Assembly: GCA_002340255.1 (NCBI GenBank)
Contig: DDLS01000175.1
Span: forward strand, 1-64,000
Length of the DNA stretch: 64,000 nt
Origin: Cyanobacteria bacterium UBA2566
GTDB lineage: Bacteria; Cyanobacteriota; Cyanobacteriia; Cyanobacteriales; Desertifilaceae
Reading direction: 5' to 3'
The position numbers were made by a program, and so were the translations under genes. Shown here piece by piece: positions 36,257 to 46,496 of this stretch. Position 1 is the first letter of the stretch. Every line of letters starts with the position of its first letter. Under the pieces are notes generated by a model that saw nothing but the letters and a program-made list of their open reading frames with translations, was not told the origin of the DNA and searched no databases.

Positions 36257-37312
36257 ATGCAAATCCGGATTACTCCTTTCACAGTCCATAAACGCTTTGC
36301 CCTGAACATTAGTCGGGGGAGCCATAGCCAAAATATCAATATCTGGGTAAGTGTCGAACAGGATGGAATTACGGGATGGGGAGAAGCCACTCCGTTTTCC
36401 ACAGGAGGCAAGGGTCAGAAGACTGGAGAGATTGTAGCAGCTTTGGAGCAAATTGTACCTATTCTCTATCCGTTAAGTCCCTTAGAGGGGCAGAAAATCC
36501 GAGCCACTCTAGCTAAATCTGGACTTTCTCTACCTTCTGCGGTGCAAGCGGCTCTAGATATGGCGTTTTATGATTGGCTCGGAAAATCAGTAGGGCTTCC
36601 CCTGTGGCAACTGTGGGGATTGGATCGCCAGCAGATGCCTTCTACCTCAGTTACAGTTGGCATTAGTAGTCCAGAAGCGGCTCAAGAACGACTGCGCCAT
36701 TGGTTAGAACTTACCCCTGTACACTATCTGAAGGTTAAACTGGGTAGTCCGGAAGGGATAGAGGCCGATCTCGCCATGTTGAACGCCCTTCTACAGGTGG
36801 TTCCTGAAGGCTGTAAGGTCTATGTGGACGCGAATGGAGGATGGAACTTAAACGAAGCGATTACCATGGCTCAAACCCTGAAAAAATGGGGGATTGAGTA
36901 CATCGAGCAACCTCTACCTCCAGGTCAAGAACAAGATTTAGCCCAACTCTACGAAAAATCACCTCTGCCCATCTTTGTAGACGAGAGCTGTTACACCCGC
37001 ACTGATATCCCTGTCTTGGCCGATCGCATTCACGGCATTAACATCAAACTGATGAAAGCTGGGGGACTCAGTGAAGCTATGGCCATGATCCACACGGCCC
37101 GCGCTTGTGGCTTACAAGTGATGTTAGGGTGTTACTCAGACAGCAGTTTGTCAAATACAGCGGCTGCTCATTTGGGCCCCCTAGTGGATTATCTGGACTT
37201 AGATAGCCATCTAAACTTGATCGATGACCCCTTTATTGGAGCGACTCTAGAAAATTCTCGGCTGATGCTCAATACTCAACCTGGTTTAGGAGTAATTCGT
37301 CATGATGGTTGA
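36257..37312 (+). CDS. Dipeptide / N-acyl amino-acid epimerase, enolase superfamily
   Basis: This is a 351-aa protein with the start at ATG 36257 (MQIRITPFTVHKRFALNISRG); the 31 codons upstream are unlike the family. It has the muconate-lactonising-enzyme layout: KVK in HYLKVKLGSP for the catalytic Lys pair, metal ligands D in VYVDANGGW, E in IEYIEQPL and D in IFVDESC, and Lys in INIKLMKAGG. Relatives are L-Ala-D/L-Glu epimerase (YcjG/YkfB), used in murein peptide recycling, and the N-acetyl-D-glutamate racemase DgcA. The adjoining DUF1611 gene, the family of DgcN, favours the second possibility. Confidence 0.87.
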   Translation: MQIRITPFTVHKRFALNISRGSHSQNINIWVSVEQDGITGWGEATPFSTGGKGQKTGEIVAALEQIVPILYPLSPLEGQKIRATLAKSGLSLPSAVQAALDMAFYDWLGKSVGLPLWQLWGLDRQQMPSTSVTVGISSPEAAQERLRHWLELTPVHYLKVKLGSPEGIEADLAMLNALLQVVPEGCKVYVDANGGWNLNEAITMAQTLKKWGIEYIEQPLPPGQEQDLAQLYEKSPLPIFVDESCYTRTDIPVLADRIHGINIKLMKAGGLSEAMAMIHTARACGLQVMLGCYSDSSLSNTAAAHLGPLVDYLDLDSHLNLIDDPFIGATLENSRLMLNTQPGLGVIRHDG

Positions 37313-38375
37313 TTTCCCTAATTTACTCGCCCCAAACCGTCGTGTGGCGATTCTGCTCCATGGGGGACTTCAAGGAACGGCGGGTAAAACGGGACTGTCC
37401 CTGATTCGCTACAGTGAAGCGAATATTGTGGTTTTGATTGATGAAGAGAGTGGGGGCCGATCTCTAGAAGAATTAACGGGAATTAGCCATAATATTCCCA
37501 TTGTGGCCAATATAAGCGAAGCCTTGAGCTATGAACCCGAAGTATTAGCGATCGGTATAGCTCCCTCGGGTGGCGCTTTGCCAGAACCTTGGGTTAACGA
37601 AATTCAGCAAGCGGTTGAAGTTGGACTTTCTGTAGTTAATGGACTCCATACTCCCCTTGCGCCCCAATTTCAATCGTTCCTAAAACCAGGGCAAATGATT
37701 TGGGATATTCGTCAAGAACCGAAACATTTAACCATTGGTAAAGCGAAAGCACGAGAGTTAACCAATACCCGGGTGCTGACGGTGGGTACAGATATGTCCA
37801 TTGGTAAAATGTCTACGAGCTTAGAATTGCATCGAGCCTCCCAACAGCGCGGGTTGAAGTCCCATTTTATCGGCACAGGACAGGCGGGAATTATGATTGC
37901 GGGAAAGGGGGTGCCTTTGGACGCGGTACGAGTGGATTTTGCGGCTGGAGCTATTGAGCAGCAGGTGTTAACCTATGGCGCTGAGGCTGATATTCTCCAT
38001 ATTGAGGGTCAAGGGTCACTGTTGCATCCCAGTTCTACCGCTACCTTGCCCTTAATTCGAGGGTCTCAACCGACGGGTCTAATTTTGGTACATCGTTGGG
38101 GACAAACCCATATCCGTCATGCTCCCCAGGTGGCTATTCCACCGCTTCCTGATGCGATCGATCTTTATGAGCGGGTGGCGAGTGTAGCGGGAGCAACTGA
38201 ACCGGTACAGGTAAAGGCGATCGCTCTCAATACCCATAAATTTAGCAAAGAAGAAGCCGATCGCGCGATCGCCGAGATCCAAAACCTTACCGGACTTCCC
38301 TGTACAGACCCCATCCGCTATAGTGCTGATTACCTCCTAGATGCCCTTCTCAACCCTAACTCAACCTCTGGATGA
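37302..38375 (+). CDS. DUF1611 family P-loop protein (DgcN-like)
   Basis: This 357-aa protein overlaps the epimerase gene by 11 nt. The N-terminal Rossmann-like part starts RRVAILLHGGLQGTAGKTGL, and the C-terminal P-loop part has VGTDMSIGKMSTSLEL (Walker A-like) and GQGSLLHPSS. DUF1611 members include DgcN, reported as D-glutamate N-acetyltransferase acting with the racemase DgcA. The gene pair here has the same two families in one operon. Substrate and activity in this organism are inferred. Confidence 0.82.
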   Translation: MMVDFPNLLAPNRRVAILLHGGLQGTAGKTGLSLIRYSEANIVVLIDEESGGRSLEELTGISHNIPIVANISEALSYEPEVLAIGIAPSGGALPEPWVNEIQQAVEVGLSVVNGLHTPLAPQFQSFLKPGQMIWDIRQEPKHLTIGKAKARELTNTRVLTVGTDMSIGKMSTSLELHRASQQRGLKSHFIGTGQAGIMIAGKGVPLDAVRVDFAAGAIEQQVLTYGAEADILHIEGQGSLLHPSSTATLPLIRGSQPTGLILVHRWGQTHIRHAPQVAIPPLPDAIDLYERVASVAGATEPVQVKAIALNTHKFSKEEADRAIAEIQNLTGLPCTDPIRYSADYLLDALLNPNSTSG

Positions 38376-39517
38376 TTGATCCCTTTATCCTTCCCAACTC
38401 CAATCTCATTCTAGGAGCTATCCTGCTTGCCCTCTGTGCTGTTGGCTATTGGGCAGAACAAACTCGCCGAGGAACGCCCCCCCTAGCTGCTCTGCTGGTT
38501 CTCTGTCTTGCGAGTCTGTGTACTCATCTGGGATTCACTCCCACCAGTGCCCCCATCTATGCAGTCATTGCTACCTACGGCATCACGCTAGCCATTCCTC
38601 TCATTCTCTCCCAAATCAATTTACGGGAACTAGCCACCCATGCCAAAGCTACTCTCCTTGTCTTTGCTTGTGGCATGGGCGGCACAATCTTAGGATCTAT
38701 CCTGGGCTTGATCCTCTTACCCTTAGGAGACGAAAGGGGAAAACTGGCCGCTATTTTTGTTGCTCAGTATATCGGTAACTCCCTCAATGCCGCCGATGTC
38801 GCTTCTGCCCTAGACTTTCAAGGGGCTATTACCCTGGAAACAATTAACACGATCGATCGCCTGATTGCCAGTCTCTTTATTCTCTTCTGGCTCCTGATCT
38901 CCATCATTCCTGGTATCCGTCGCTTCTTTAGCCCACATCAAGAGGATTGGGGAATTCGCTTTGGCAGCGCTCCCGTCCCCACCATTCTCAAACAAACAGC
39001 TCCCACACGCTTTGATTTAGCCCTAGCCTTAGCCGCTAGTGGGATGTCTGCTCTATTGGGCTATGCGATCGCTTCTGTTATTCGCTTACCCGGTAGTGAA
39101 CTCTTCTTTACCGCCATTATCGTGATTATTTTAACCCAGGTTTTTTCGACAACGAGCGATCGCCTCGCTGGAATCGAAGAATTTGGCGCACTCGCGATCC
39201 TTCTCTTTTTCTCCACCCTAGGAGCCACCACCAGCATCCCAGAACTTCTGGCACTTAACCCCATACTGCTGCAATTTGCTGGTATTATCCTCCTCACTCA
39301 CCTAGCAATTATCCTCCTCGCTGGCAAACTCCTCAACATAGAATGGGCGGACATTCTTATTGCTTCCAACGCCAGTATTGGCAGTGCCACCCTAGGAGTT
39401 GCCATGGCTGTCGCTCAACGTTGGGAAACCCTGATTATCCCCGCCATTATTTGTGGCACAGTTGGCTCCATTTTGGCTAATCCCATTAGTCTCATTTTGG
39501 GACATTTACTCTCCTAA
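38372..39517 (+). CDS. DUF819 family polytopic membrane protein
   Basis: This 381-aa hydrophobic protein has about ten or eleven membrane segments and overlaps the DUF1611 gene by 4 nt (ATGA). FVAQYIGNSLNAADVASAL and GSATLGVAMAVAQRWE are typical of DUF819 (YjcL-like) proteins, whose function is unknown but which look like transporters. Its position suggests uptake or export of the amino acid or peptide handled by the two enzymes before it. Confidence 0.82.
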   Translation: MIDPFILPNSNLILGAILLALCAVGYWAEQTRRGTPPLAALLVLCLASLCTHLGFTPTSAPIYAVIATYGITLAIPLILSQINLRELATHAKATLLVFACGMGGTILGSILGLILLPLGDERGKLAAIFVAQYIGNSLNAADVASALDFQGAITLETINTIDRLIASLFILFWLLISIIPGIRRFFSPHQEDWGIRFGSAPVPTILKQTAPTRFDLALALAASGMSALLGYAIASVIRLPGSELFFTAIIVIILTQVFSTTSDRLAGIEEFGALAILLFFSTLGATTSIPELLALNPILLQFAGIILLTHLAIILLAGKLLNIEWADILIASNASIGSATLGVAMAVAQRWETLIIPAIICGTVGSILANPISLILGHLLS

Positions 39518-39580
39518 TCATTAACCCTTAATAACTAATAATTTGGTAAGCTATTCCTGTTAATTTTTACCCCCATTTCT

Positions 39581-39970
39581 ATGTCTCCTGAACTCATGCA
39601 AACCACCCTCAACGGTTACTTCACCCAAATGAGTGCCATGAACCCTGAAGGGTGGGCTGAACTCTTTACCCCCGATGCCACGATTGCCGATCCAGTGGGC
39701 AAACCTCCCATCATTGCCCATGAAAAAGCTACTGCATTTTTCCAATTTCTCGCCCAATTTTATGATCGTCTAGAAATCACGCCTGAAACTCCCTTTATTT
39801 CCGGTACAGGTGCAGCCGTAAAATGGCAAATGAACGTCATTGCTAAAACTGGAAAAACAGCCCAAACGGAAGGAATCAGTGTATTTGAATTCAATGAAGC
39901 GGGTAAAATAACGGACTTAGCTTCCTATTGGGATGAACCTGGACTTATTGCCCAACTCAAAGGCGCTTAA
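39581..39970 (+). CDS. NTF2-like / SnoaL-like domain protein
   Basis: This is a 129-aa protein with a cone-shaped NTF2-like pattern: MQTTLNGYFTQMSAMNPEGW, LFTPDATIADPVGKPPI, then GTGAAVKWQMNV, and GISVFEFNEAGKITDLASYW. This fold covers ketosteroid isomerases, SnoaL cyclases and many binding proteins, so function cannot be read from it. It begins 63 bp after the DUF819 gene on the same strand and faces chlM across a short repeat-containing spacer. Confidence 0.75.
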   Translation: MSPELMQTTLNGYFTQMSAMNPEGWAELFTPDATIADPVGKPPIIAHEKATAFFQFLAQFYDRLEITPETPFISGTGAAVKWQMNVIAKTGKTAQTEGISVFEFNEAGKITDLASYWDEPGLIAQLKGA

Positions 39971-39979
39971 GTTGTAGCT

Positions 39980-40012
39980 AGAAACCCGGTTTCTACCAGA
40001 AACCCGGTTTCT
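39980..40012. repeat. Two AGAAACCCGGTTTCT repeats between convergent genes
   Basis: Two copies of the 15-mer AGAAACCCGGTTTCT (39980-39994 and 39998-40012) lie in the 52-bp gap between the NTF2-like gene and chlM. Each is a 7-bp inverted repeat around one C. The same word, or its complement, occurs at 57091-57105 and 57142-57156, so it is a dispersed repeat. It could form hairpins at the ends of both convergent transcripts. Confidence 0.8.
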
Positions 40013-40022
40013 ATTTCTCAAT

Positions 40023-40727
40023 CTAAGAACGAGTCGCTTCTAAAATACGAGAGTAATAAAACCGAGTTTTCATCATCGCATTCCGTTCCACCTTAAAGCC
40101 ATATTTCTCTAAACTGGCAATCACATCCTTTTCCTTATGCATATAAGCGCGAGTCGTTTTAGAAGGACCAGGGAAAAAGCTACCAATTTTCTTCAAAATT
40201 GCCAAAGCACAAGTTTTCGGCGCAAAACTGAGAATCACCCGTGATTTGGCCAACGAGCAGAGATGACCAATCATTTCATCCGCTTTTTCATGGGGATAAT
40301 GAATCAGGACATCCAGGCAAATGACGCTATGATATTCACCGTCCAGTTGCTCCAAATCTTGGGTCTTAAATTGAATATTATTCAGATTGTCTAAAGTATC
40401 TTGAGCGCGAGTTTCGGCTTCACCCACCATTTTTTCCGAGATATCACTGGCAAAAACCTGAGCGCCAGCTTCAGCCAGAGGAATGCTGAGGCTCCCGACT
40501 CCACATCCAGCATCACAGATGGACAGTTCACTGAGGTTATTATCAGCTTTTAGCCAGTCTAGAACCGTGTCTACCGTTTGCTGATGGCCTTTACGGATAT
40601 CGAGTTGAACGCGGTTCACCTCATCTGTACCGTAAATTTTCCGCCATCGGTCAAAACCAGTTTGGTTAAAGTAGTCTTTGACAATGGTCTTATCGTCTAC
40701 TAGGTTTTTCTCTTCTGCCAGGGTCAT
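40023..40727 (-). CDS. chlM: Magnesium-protoporphyrin IX methyltransferase
   Basis: This is a 234-aa protein with ATG 40727 chosen over an upstream TTG (40769), since cyanobacterial ChlM proteins begin shortly before DDKTIVKDYFN. DYFNQTGFDRWRKIYG is a ChlM hallmark; SICDAGCGVGSLSIPLAE is SAM motif I. VICLDVLIHYPHEKADEMI and the C-terminal TTRAYMHKEKD fit the family. It methylates the C13 propionate of Mg-protoporphyrin IX, the step after magnesium chelatase. chlH, encoding the large chelatase subunit, lies 1.5 kb away on the other strand. Confidence 0.95.
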   Translation of the reverse strand: MTLAEEKNLVDDKTIVKDYFNQTGFDRWRKIYGTDEVNRVQLDIRKGHQQTVDTVLDWLKADNNLSELSICDAGCGVGSLSIPLAEAGAQVFASDISEKMVGEAETRAQDTLDNLNNIQFKTQDLEQLDGEYHSVICLDVLIHYPHEKADEMIGHLCSLAKSRVILSFAPKTCALAILKKIGSFFPGPSKTTRAYMHKEKDVIASLEKYGFKVERNAMMKTRFYYSRILEATRS

Positions 40728-41030
40728 AGGAATTACAGGACGTTGTACACAGGATGGGAAAGTCTCCAATTGTTTAGGATACCACGATCGAGCTACAGTT
40801 TCTCAGAGCAAAAATTGGTCGTTTTAAATCTGGCACTGAATTCTAAGCTGAGATTGAAGAATTTTGTATTTGCCAAAATTGAGCGACTCGCGCTTGCCAT
40901 TGAGGCCAAAAATGGCTCATTTTTTGAGGTTCAAATAATGTGACATGGGCTAGATTGGGAGTGGAGAAAATCAGTAAAGCATGAGTAATTTTTAAGTCGT
41001 TGGGTGGAAATTGAGAAAACCTAGGGAATG

Positions 41031-41429
41031 TTAAGTTGGAGTGAGCAAGCGTAGATTGGGAATATCTAAAAAATCTTTCACATTGTGAGTAACCAAGGGC
41101 AGATCGTGGCGTAACGCAGTTGCTGCAACCCAGGCATCTTGGGGCGAAATCGGCTTTCCTATTCTTTGGCGATTTCCCCGAATCTTTGCCCACTGAAGAC
41201 ACAGGAGTTGATCGCTGGGAATGACCAAGTAATTAGACAAATACGATTCTAATTGTAGCTGTCGGCGATCGCCCCACTGACGAAGTATGGCCCATTGAAA
41301 CAGTTCAGCTACAGTCATAAAAGAAAGAGCTAATTGATGACCCATCAAAAGCGGCATATAGGGTTGGGCATAATCACTACCCTTGAAGATAAAAGAACTG
41401 ATATCTATATCAATTAAAATCACCGCCAT
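41031..41429 (-). CDS. PIN-domain ribonuclease toxin (VapC type)
   Basis: This is a 132-aa PIN protein. The acidic set is in place: ILIDIDISSFIF (first Asp), TVAELFQWA (Glu), SPQDAWVAATALRHDLPLVTH (Asp), with NVKDFLDIPNL as the final motif. VapC toxins cleave tRNA or rRNA with Mg2+. The antitoxin-like gene is 33 bp upstream on the same strand. The pair sits between chlM and chlH. Confidence 0.83.
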   Translation of the reverse strand: MAVILIDIDISSFIFKGSDYAQPYMPLLMGHQLALSFMTVAELFQWAILRQWGDRRQLQLESYLSNYLVIPSDQLLCLQWAKIRGNRQRIGKPISPQDAWVAATALRHDLPLVTHNVKDFLDIPNLRLLTPT

Positions 41430-41462
41430 ACGATACCTTTTTAACTCTGTGTGTTTCTGGGA

Positions 41463-41762
41463 TTAACTATCCGAATTTCTTTCCCTTTGTTCCCTAAGAA
41501 ACTTTAAAAAATCTTCAACTGTATCTTCTTCTGGCCAAAACTCAGCTACCCATTCCTGGGCATCCTGAAATGTTCTCGGATGTTGATGTTTCATTAACTG
41601 AGATAGAGATACTCCTTGCCAAAACTCAGCATTCTTGTTTTCCAGATCGCTGATCTCATCAGAAGACCTGTAATGAGCTTGTAACCGGCTTAGAAGCTGC
41701 TCTTGTTCTTGCAATGATAACCGATTAATCGCTTGCATAACTGCTTCCATTTTTGGACTCAT
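41463..41762 (-). CDS. Putative antitoxin partner of the PIN toxin
   Basis: This 99-aa acidic protein (MSPKMEAVMQAINRLSLQEQEQLL start) has a helical N-terminus with the LS-x-QEQ-x-LL-x-RL pattern common in cyanobacterial antitoxin-like proteins. A Trp- and acid-rich C-terminus follows (EWVAEFWPEEDTVEDF) that could wrap the toxin. No DNA-binding domain is obvious. The call depends on being 33 bp before the PIN gene. Confidence 0.65.
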   Translation of the reverse strand: MSPKMEAVMQAINRLSLQEQEQLLSRLQAHYRSSDEISDLENKNAEFWQGVSLSQLMKHQHPRTFQDAQEWVAEFWPEEDTVEDFLKFLREQRERNSDS

Positions 41763-42216
41763 TTTAATAAAAAAATAACCTAATTTTCTTCATTATAACT
41801 CAAAAGAATTGATAAGACTACTGTAGGATGTTATCCAGTTGGCTTGGGTCAACCCTAATTGAGTTAGAGTTTATGTCTTCTTTGATCAAAAAATCTACTG
41901 ATCGCCCGATCGCGACCTCCCTTACTCAGAAATCAGAACCCTTTGCCAGCAGAGAGCCAGACCTTTGTGGGACTCCAGAAGGGTTAAAATTGCTCAAAAG
42001 CTCTTATCCACGTTACCCTAACCAGTTAGGGTTAAAAAAAATGACCCATTTCCCAGATAATGGGGTAATAGAGTAGGGGTATCTTACAATATCTATTTGG
42101 TGTTTCCCGCCCTAGAGCGGATACGGGAAACCTCCCCCCTAGTCGGAATCATATTCATGTCGGCGATAGCCGAAATACATACCCAAGGGAATAAGGATCG
42201 TAGAGGAACCTCCAAT
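41763..42216 (+). promoter_or_regulatory. chlH upstream region with two inverted repeats
   Basis: This 454-bp spacer separates the divergent antitoxin and chlH genes. A perfect 8+8 inverted repeat with 2-nt centre, ACCCTAAC-CA-GTTAGGGT, is at 42015-42032 and looks like an operator. It is not an intrinsic terminator: an A-run follows it on the plus strand. A second inverted repeat, GTTTCCCG...CGGGAAAC, at 42102-42131 lies in the likely chlH leader, with an inner CCGC/GCGG pair. An 82-codon plus-strand frame in the spacer has no support. I found no convincing -35/-10 pair by eye. Confidence 0.45.
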
Positions 42217-45200
42217 ATGTACACCCAGGTTAAATCCAACATTCGTCGTGTCACTGTACCAGAAACAGAGCCAGCTAATGGCATAGATGGGGAAACCCTG
42301 AAGGCGATCGCCGCAGAACTGGTCACCCAAGAGATGGATTCTCCAGACCTATCGTCTGCTCCCCCAGTCATTGAGAAAGGGGGCGAGGGGCGGAAAATTA
42401 TTAAAATTGTGTACATCGTCATGGAGGCACAATACCAAAGTGCCCTTACCCAAGCGGCTCAAACGATTAACCGCAGTGCAGCCAAACATCAAAATCAAGT
42501 GGGTATAGAACTGAGCGGGTACTTGATTGAAGAGCTACGCAACCCGGAAAACTATGCCGAGTTTGAGCGGGATATGGAGACGGCTAATATCTTCATTGGC
42601 TCCTTGATTTTCATTGAAGATTTGGCCGATCGCATTGTTGCCACGGTTGCCCCCCATCGCGATCGCCTCGATGCAGCGGTGATCTTTCCCTCCATGCCCC
42701 AAGTAATGCGCCTGAATAAGCTCGGTAGCTTTAGCATGGCGCAATTGGGACAATCGAAGAGCGCGATCGCCTCGTTCATGAAAAAACGTAAGGAATCGAG
42801 CGGTTCCTCCTTCCAAGACGGAATGCTCAAACTCCTGCGTACCCTGCCCAAAGTCCTGAAATACATGCCCATCGAAAAGGCTCAGGATGCACGCAACTTC
42901 ATGCTCTCGTTCCAATATTGGCTGGGTGGCTCTCCGGAAAACCTGACCAACTTCGTGCTGATGTTGGCGGATAAATATGTTCTCGATAGCGAGCAGAAAC
43001 TGAGCTACTCTGACCCGGTGGTCTATCCAGACCTGGGCATCTGGCATCCCATGGCCCCAAAAATGTTTGAAGACCAACAGGACTATTTTGACTGGTACAA
43101 CAGCCGGGATGATATTTCTGACGACCTCAAAGACCCCCTCGCTCCCTGTGTCGGTATTGTCTTGCAGCGCAGCCACCTGGTGACCGGGGATGATGCCCAT
43201 TATGTGGCTATTGTTCAAGAACTCGAATCTAGAGGAGCCAGAGTCATTGGGACATTCGCCGGTGGTCTCGACTTCTCCAAACCGGTGGATGCTTATTTCT
43301 GGAATCAACGCACGGAAAAACCCATCGTTGATACGGTAATTTCCTTAACCGGGTTTGCCCTCGTCGGCGGGCCAGCTCGGCAAGACCATCCGAAAGCGGT
43401 AGAGAGCCTCAAGCGCCTCAACCGGCCTTACATGGTAGCTCTACCCTTGGTTTTCCAAACGACGGAAGAGTGGGAAGCCTCCGAGCTGGGACTGCACCCG
43501 GTACAAGTGGCCCTTCAGATTGCCATTCCTGAACTGGATGGAGCTATTGAACCGATTATTTTATCGGGAAGAGATGCAGCCACTGGAAAGGCGATCGCCC
43601 TCCAAGATAGGATCGAGTCGGTTGCTGCTCGTGCCCTCAAATGGGCTAACCTGCGGCGCAAACCCAAACTGGATAAGAAAATCGCCATCACGGTTTTTAG
43701 CTTCCCCCCCGATAAGGGTAATGTGGGAACAGCAGCTTATTTAGATGTATTTGGCAGCATCTACGAAGTGGTTCGCGCCCTGCGAGATAATGGCTATGAT
43801 ATTGGCGAACTGCCCGAATCGCCCAAAGATCTGATGGAAGCAGTGATCCACGATGCCAGCGCCCAATATGCTTCCCCAGAGTTGAATATTGCCCATCGCA
43901 TGTCCGTGGCGGAATACGAGCGCCTGACTCCCTACTCCGAGCGTCTAGAGGAAAATTGGGGCCCGCCTCCGGGACATCTGAATAGCGATGGTCAAAATCT
44001 GTTGGTATATGGGAAACACTTCGGGAACCTGTTTATCGGAGTACAGCCTACGTTTGGTTATGAAGGTGACCCCATGCGGTTGCTGTTCTCGCGCTCTGCG
44101 TCTCCCCACCATGGCTTTGCGGCTTACTACACTTATCTGGAGAGAATTTGGGGCGCGGATGCAGTGCTGCACTTCGGAACCCATGGCTCCCTAGAATTCA
44201 TGCCTGGGAAACAGATGGGGATGTCAGGCGAATGCTACCCCGATAATCTGATTGGTTCGATTCCTAACCTCTATTACTACGCGGCGAATAATCCTTCCGA
44301 GGCTACGATCGCCAAACGCCGAGGTTATGCGGCCACTATTTCCTATCTCACGCCTCCAGCGGAAAATGCAGGCTTGTATAAAGGGTTAGCCGAACTGAGC
44401 GAGTTGATCGGTTCCTATCAACAGCTTAAGGACACCCCCAGGGGCGAACAAATTGTGCTGACAATTATCGAGAAATGTCGTCAAGTGAACCTGGATCAGG
44501 ATATCCCAGCCCTGGTAGGGGCGGGTTCACCAACATCTGGGGGACAAGACCAAACAATTGCAGAACCCGCCCCCGCCCTATCGTTGGAAGAACGGGATAA
44601 TCTCGTGGGTCAGGTGTACAACAAACTGATGGAGATTGAGTCGCGCTTGTTACCTTGTGGCTTGCATGTAGTTGGGAAACCTCCGACAGCGACCGAGGCG
44701 ATCGCCACTTTGGTCAATATCGCCAACATCGATCGCCCCGAAGACGGCATCGAAAGCCTGCCCCGGATCGTCGCCCGCAGTATCGACCGCGACATCGACC
44801 AAATCTATGAAAGCAGCGATTTAGGGGTACTCGAAGACGTAGAACTCTATAACAACATTGTTCAAGCCACCCGCGCCGCCGTCACTGCCCTGGTGGAAGA
44901 ACAAACCAACGCTGAAGGTCGGGTCTCCTTAGTTTCTCGGTTGAACTTCTTCAACATGGGTAAAAAAGCACCATGGATTGCCAAACTCCATGACTTGGGT
45001 TACACCAACGTGGACGAACCGGCCCTCAAGACCCTGATGGAATATCTAGAATTCTGTCTCGAACAGGTCTGCGCCGATAACGAACTGGGTGGTCTCTTGT
45101 CCGCTCTCGAAGGTCAATATATCCTCCCTGGGCCCGGTGGTGACCCCATCCGTAACCCCGACGTACTGCCCACCGGTAAAAATATTCACGCCCTCGATCC

Positions 45201-46365
45201 CCAGTCCATTCCCACTGAAGCAGCCATCAAGTCAGCCAAAAAAGTGGTGGATCAACTCCTGGAGCGCCATAAAGCCACCAACAACGGTCAACTCCCCGAA
45301 ACCATTGCCACCGTTCTCTGGGGAACCGACAACATCAAAACCTTTGGCGAATCTCTAGCGCAAATCCTCTGGTTTGTCGGCGCTAAACCGGTTCCCGATG
45401 CCTTGGGACGGGTGAATAAGCTAGAGTTACTTTCCCTAGAAGAATTGGGACGACCTCGGATCGATGTCGTGGTCAACTGTTCTGGAGTCTTCCGGGATCT
45501 GTTTGTCAATCAAATGGCGCTGATGGATAAAGCCGTGAAAATGGCTGCTGAAGCGGACGAACACCCAGAAATGAACTTTGTCCGCAAACATGCCATGCAG
45601 CAAGCCGACGAATTAGGCATTAACCTGCGTCAAGCGGCCAGTCGGGTTTACTCGAATGCCAGTGGTTCCTACTCCTCCAACGTCAACCTGGCGGTAGAAA
45701 ACTCCTCGTGGGAAGAAGAAACTGAACTGCAAGAGATGTATCTCAACCGGAAATCCTTCGCCTTTGATGCCGATAATCCTGGCATCATGAAGGAAAGCCG
45801 TCAGGTGTTCGAGTCTTCCCTCAAGAGTGCGGAAGTCACGTTCCAGAACTTAGACTCTTCTGAGATTAGCTTGACCGATGTTTCCCACTATTTCGACAGC
45901 GACCCCACCAAGGTGGTGAGTTCCCTGCGGAAAGATGGTAAGCAACCTGCTGCCTACATTGCCGATACTACTACCGCTAAAGGTCAAGTGCGCTCCTTGT
46001 CCGAAACCGTGCGCCTGGATGCGCGGACAAAACTGCTCAATCCCAAATGGTACGAGGGAATGCTCTCCCACGGCTATGAAGGGGTGCGCGAGTTGTCCAA
46101 GCGCCTGGTGAATACTTCGGGATGGAGTGCGACTGCGGGAGCGGTGGACAACTGGGTGTATGAGGAAACCAACGACACCTTCATTAAGGATGAGGCTATG
46201 TGTCAACGGTTGCTCAACCTCAATCCCCATTCCTTCCGTAAGGTGGTTAGCACTCTCCTAGAAGTGAATGGTCGCGGATACTGGGAAACTAGCGAGGAAA
46301 ACCTCGACCGTCTGCGCCAGTTGTATCAGGAAGCAGAAGACCGCATTGAAGGAATTGATGATTAG
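42217..46365 (+). CDS. chlH: Magnesium chelatase subunit H
   Basis: This is a 1382-aa protein. The start is ATG 42217 ([16 protein letters not shown]), with GAGG about 10 nt upstream. The frame extends 40 more codons upstream but these are not ChlH-like. [20 protein letters not shown] and [15 protein letters not shown] mark the DUF3479 N-terminal domain. [14 protein letters not shown] [15 protein letters not shown] and [16 protein letters not shown] mark the CobN/BchH porphyrin-binding core. It inserts Mg2+ into protoporphyrin IX with ChlD and ChlI. Compared with the Synechocystis ChlH N-terminus as I recall it, there is an extra Pro/Gly-rich stretch before KIIKIVY, and another Gly-rich insertion at [13 protein letters not shown]. 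Confidence 0.96.
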   Translation: MYTQVKSNIRRVTVPETEPANGIDGETLKAIAAELVTQEMDSPDLSSAPPVIEKGGEGRKIIKIVYIVMEAQYQSALTQAAQTINRSAAKHQNQVGIELSGYLIEELRNPENYAEFERDMETANIFIGSLIFIEDLADRIVATVAPHRDRLDAAVIFPSMPQVMRLNKLGSFSMAQLGQSKSAIASFMKKRKESSGSSFQDGMLKLLRTLPKVLKYMPIEKAQDARNFMLSFQYWLGGSPENLTNFVLMLADKYVLDSEQKLSYSDPVVYPDLGIWHPMAPKMFEDQQDYFDWYNSRDDISDDLKDPLAPCVGIVLQRSHLVTGDDAHYVAIVQELESRGARVIGTFAGGLDFSKPVDAYFWNQRTEKPIVDTVISLTGFALVGGPARQDHPKAVESLKRLNRPYMVALPLVFQTTEEWEASELGLHPVQVALQIAIPELDGAIEPIILSGRDAATGKAIALQDRIESVAARALKWANLRRKPKLDKKIAITVFSFPPDKGNVGTAAYLDVFGSIYEVVRALRDNGYDIGELPESPKDLMEAVIHDASAQYASPELNIAHRMSVAEYERLTPYSERLEENWGPPPGHLNSDGQNLLVYGKHFGNLFIGVQPTFGYEGDPMRLLFSRSASPHHGFAAYYTYLERIWGADAVLHFGTHGSLEFMPGKQMGMSGECYPDNLIGSIPNLYYYAANNPSEATIAKRRGYAATISYLTPPAENAGLYKGLAELSELIGSYQQLKDTPRGEQIVLTIIEKCRQVNLDQDIPALVGAGSPTSGGQDQTIAEPAPALSLEERDNLVGQVYNKLMEIESRLLPCGLHVVGKPPTATEAIATLVNIANIDRPEDGIESLPRIVARSIDRDIDQIYESSDLGVLEDVELYNNIVQATRAAVTALVEEQTNAEGRVSLVSRLNFFNMGKKAPWIAKLHDLGYTNVDEPALKTLMEYLEFCLEQVCADNELGGLLSALEGQYILPGPGGDPIRNPDVLPTGKNIHALDPQSIPTEAAIKSAKKVVDQLLERHKATNNGQLPETIATVLWGTDNIKTFGESLAQILWFVGAKPVPDALGRVNKLELLSLEELGRPRIDVVVNCSGVFRDLFVNQMALMDKAVKMAAEADEHPEMNFVRKHAMQQADELGINLRQAASRVYSNASGSYSSNVNLAVENSSWEEETELQEMYLNRKSFAFDADNPGIMKESRQVFESSLKSAEVTFQNLDSSEISLTDVSHYFDSDPTKVVSSLRKDGKQPAAYIADTTTAKGQVRSLSETVRLDARTKLLNPKWYEGMLSHGYEGVRELSKRLVNTSGWSATAGAVDNWVYEETNDTFIKDEAMCQRLLNLNPHSFRKVVSTLLEVNGRGYWETSEENLDRLRQLYQEAEDRIEGIDD

Positions 46366-46411
46366 ATTGGGTTAATTCTCACGTCATCTGAGCATAATTG
46401 CGAATCATTGG

Positions 46412-46439
46412 GTAGAGACAAGGCGTACCTTGTCTCTAC
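46412..46439 (+). terminator. Stem-loop after chlH, possible terminator
   Basis: There is a perfect 12-bp stem, GTAGAGACAAGG / CCTTGTCTCTAC, with a 4-nt CGTA loop, followed by GTTTTA. It begins 46 bp after the chlH stop. The T-run is short, so it is either a weak terminator or a dispersed cyanobacterial hairpin repeat. Confidence 0.55.
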
Positions 46440-46496
46440 GTTTTATAGATCGTAGTGCATTGTTTCAGCTAAAATAGTGCATTTAGAGAAGGATGG

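Noticed and set aside
40843..41202. 119-codon minus-strand frame next to the PIN gene
   Set aside because: Overlaps the real PIN frame and has no supported start or domain.
41828..42076. 82-codon plus-strand frame upstream of chlH
   Set aside because: No recognisable motif, no convincing ribosome-binding site, and it spans the operator-like palindrome. Better read as regulatory spacer.
42097..42216. 40-codon N-terminal extension of ChlH
   Set aside because: It is unlike ChlH and crosses the leader inverted repeat. ATG 42217 with GAGG upstream begins the family-like [11 protein letters not shown].
42535..43308. 257-codon minus-strand frame inside chlH
   Set aside because: Antisense shadow of a strongly conserved gene; no domain of its own.
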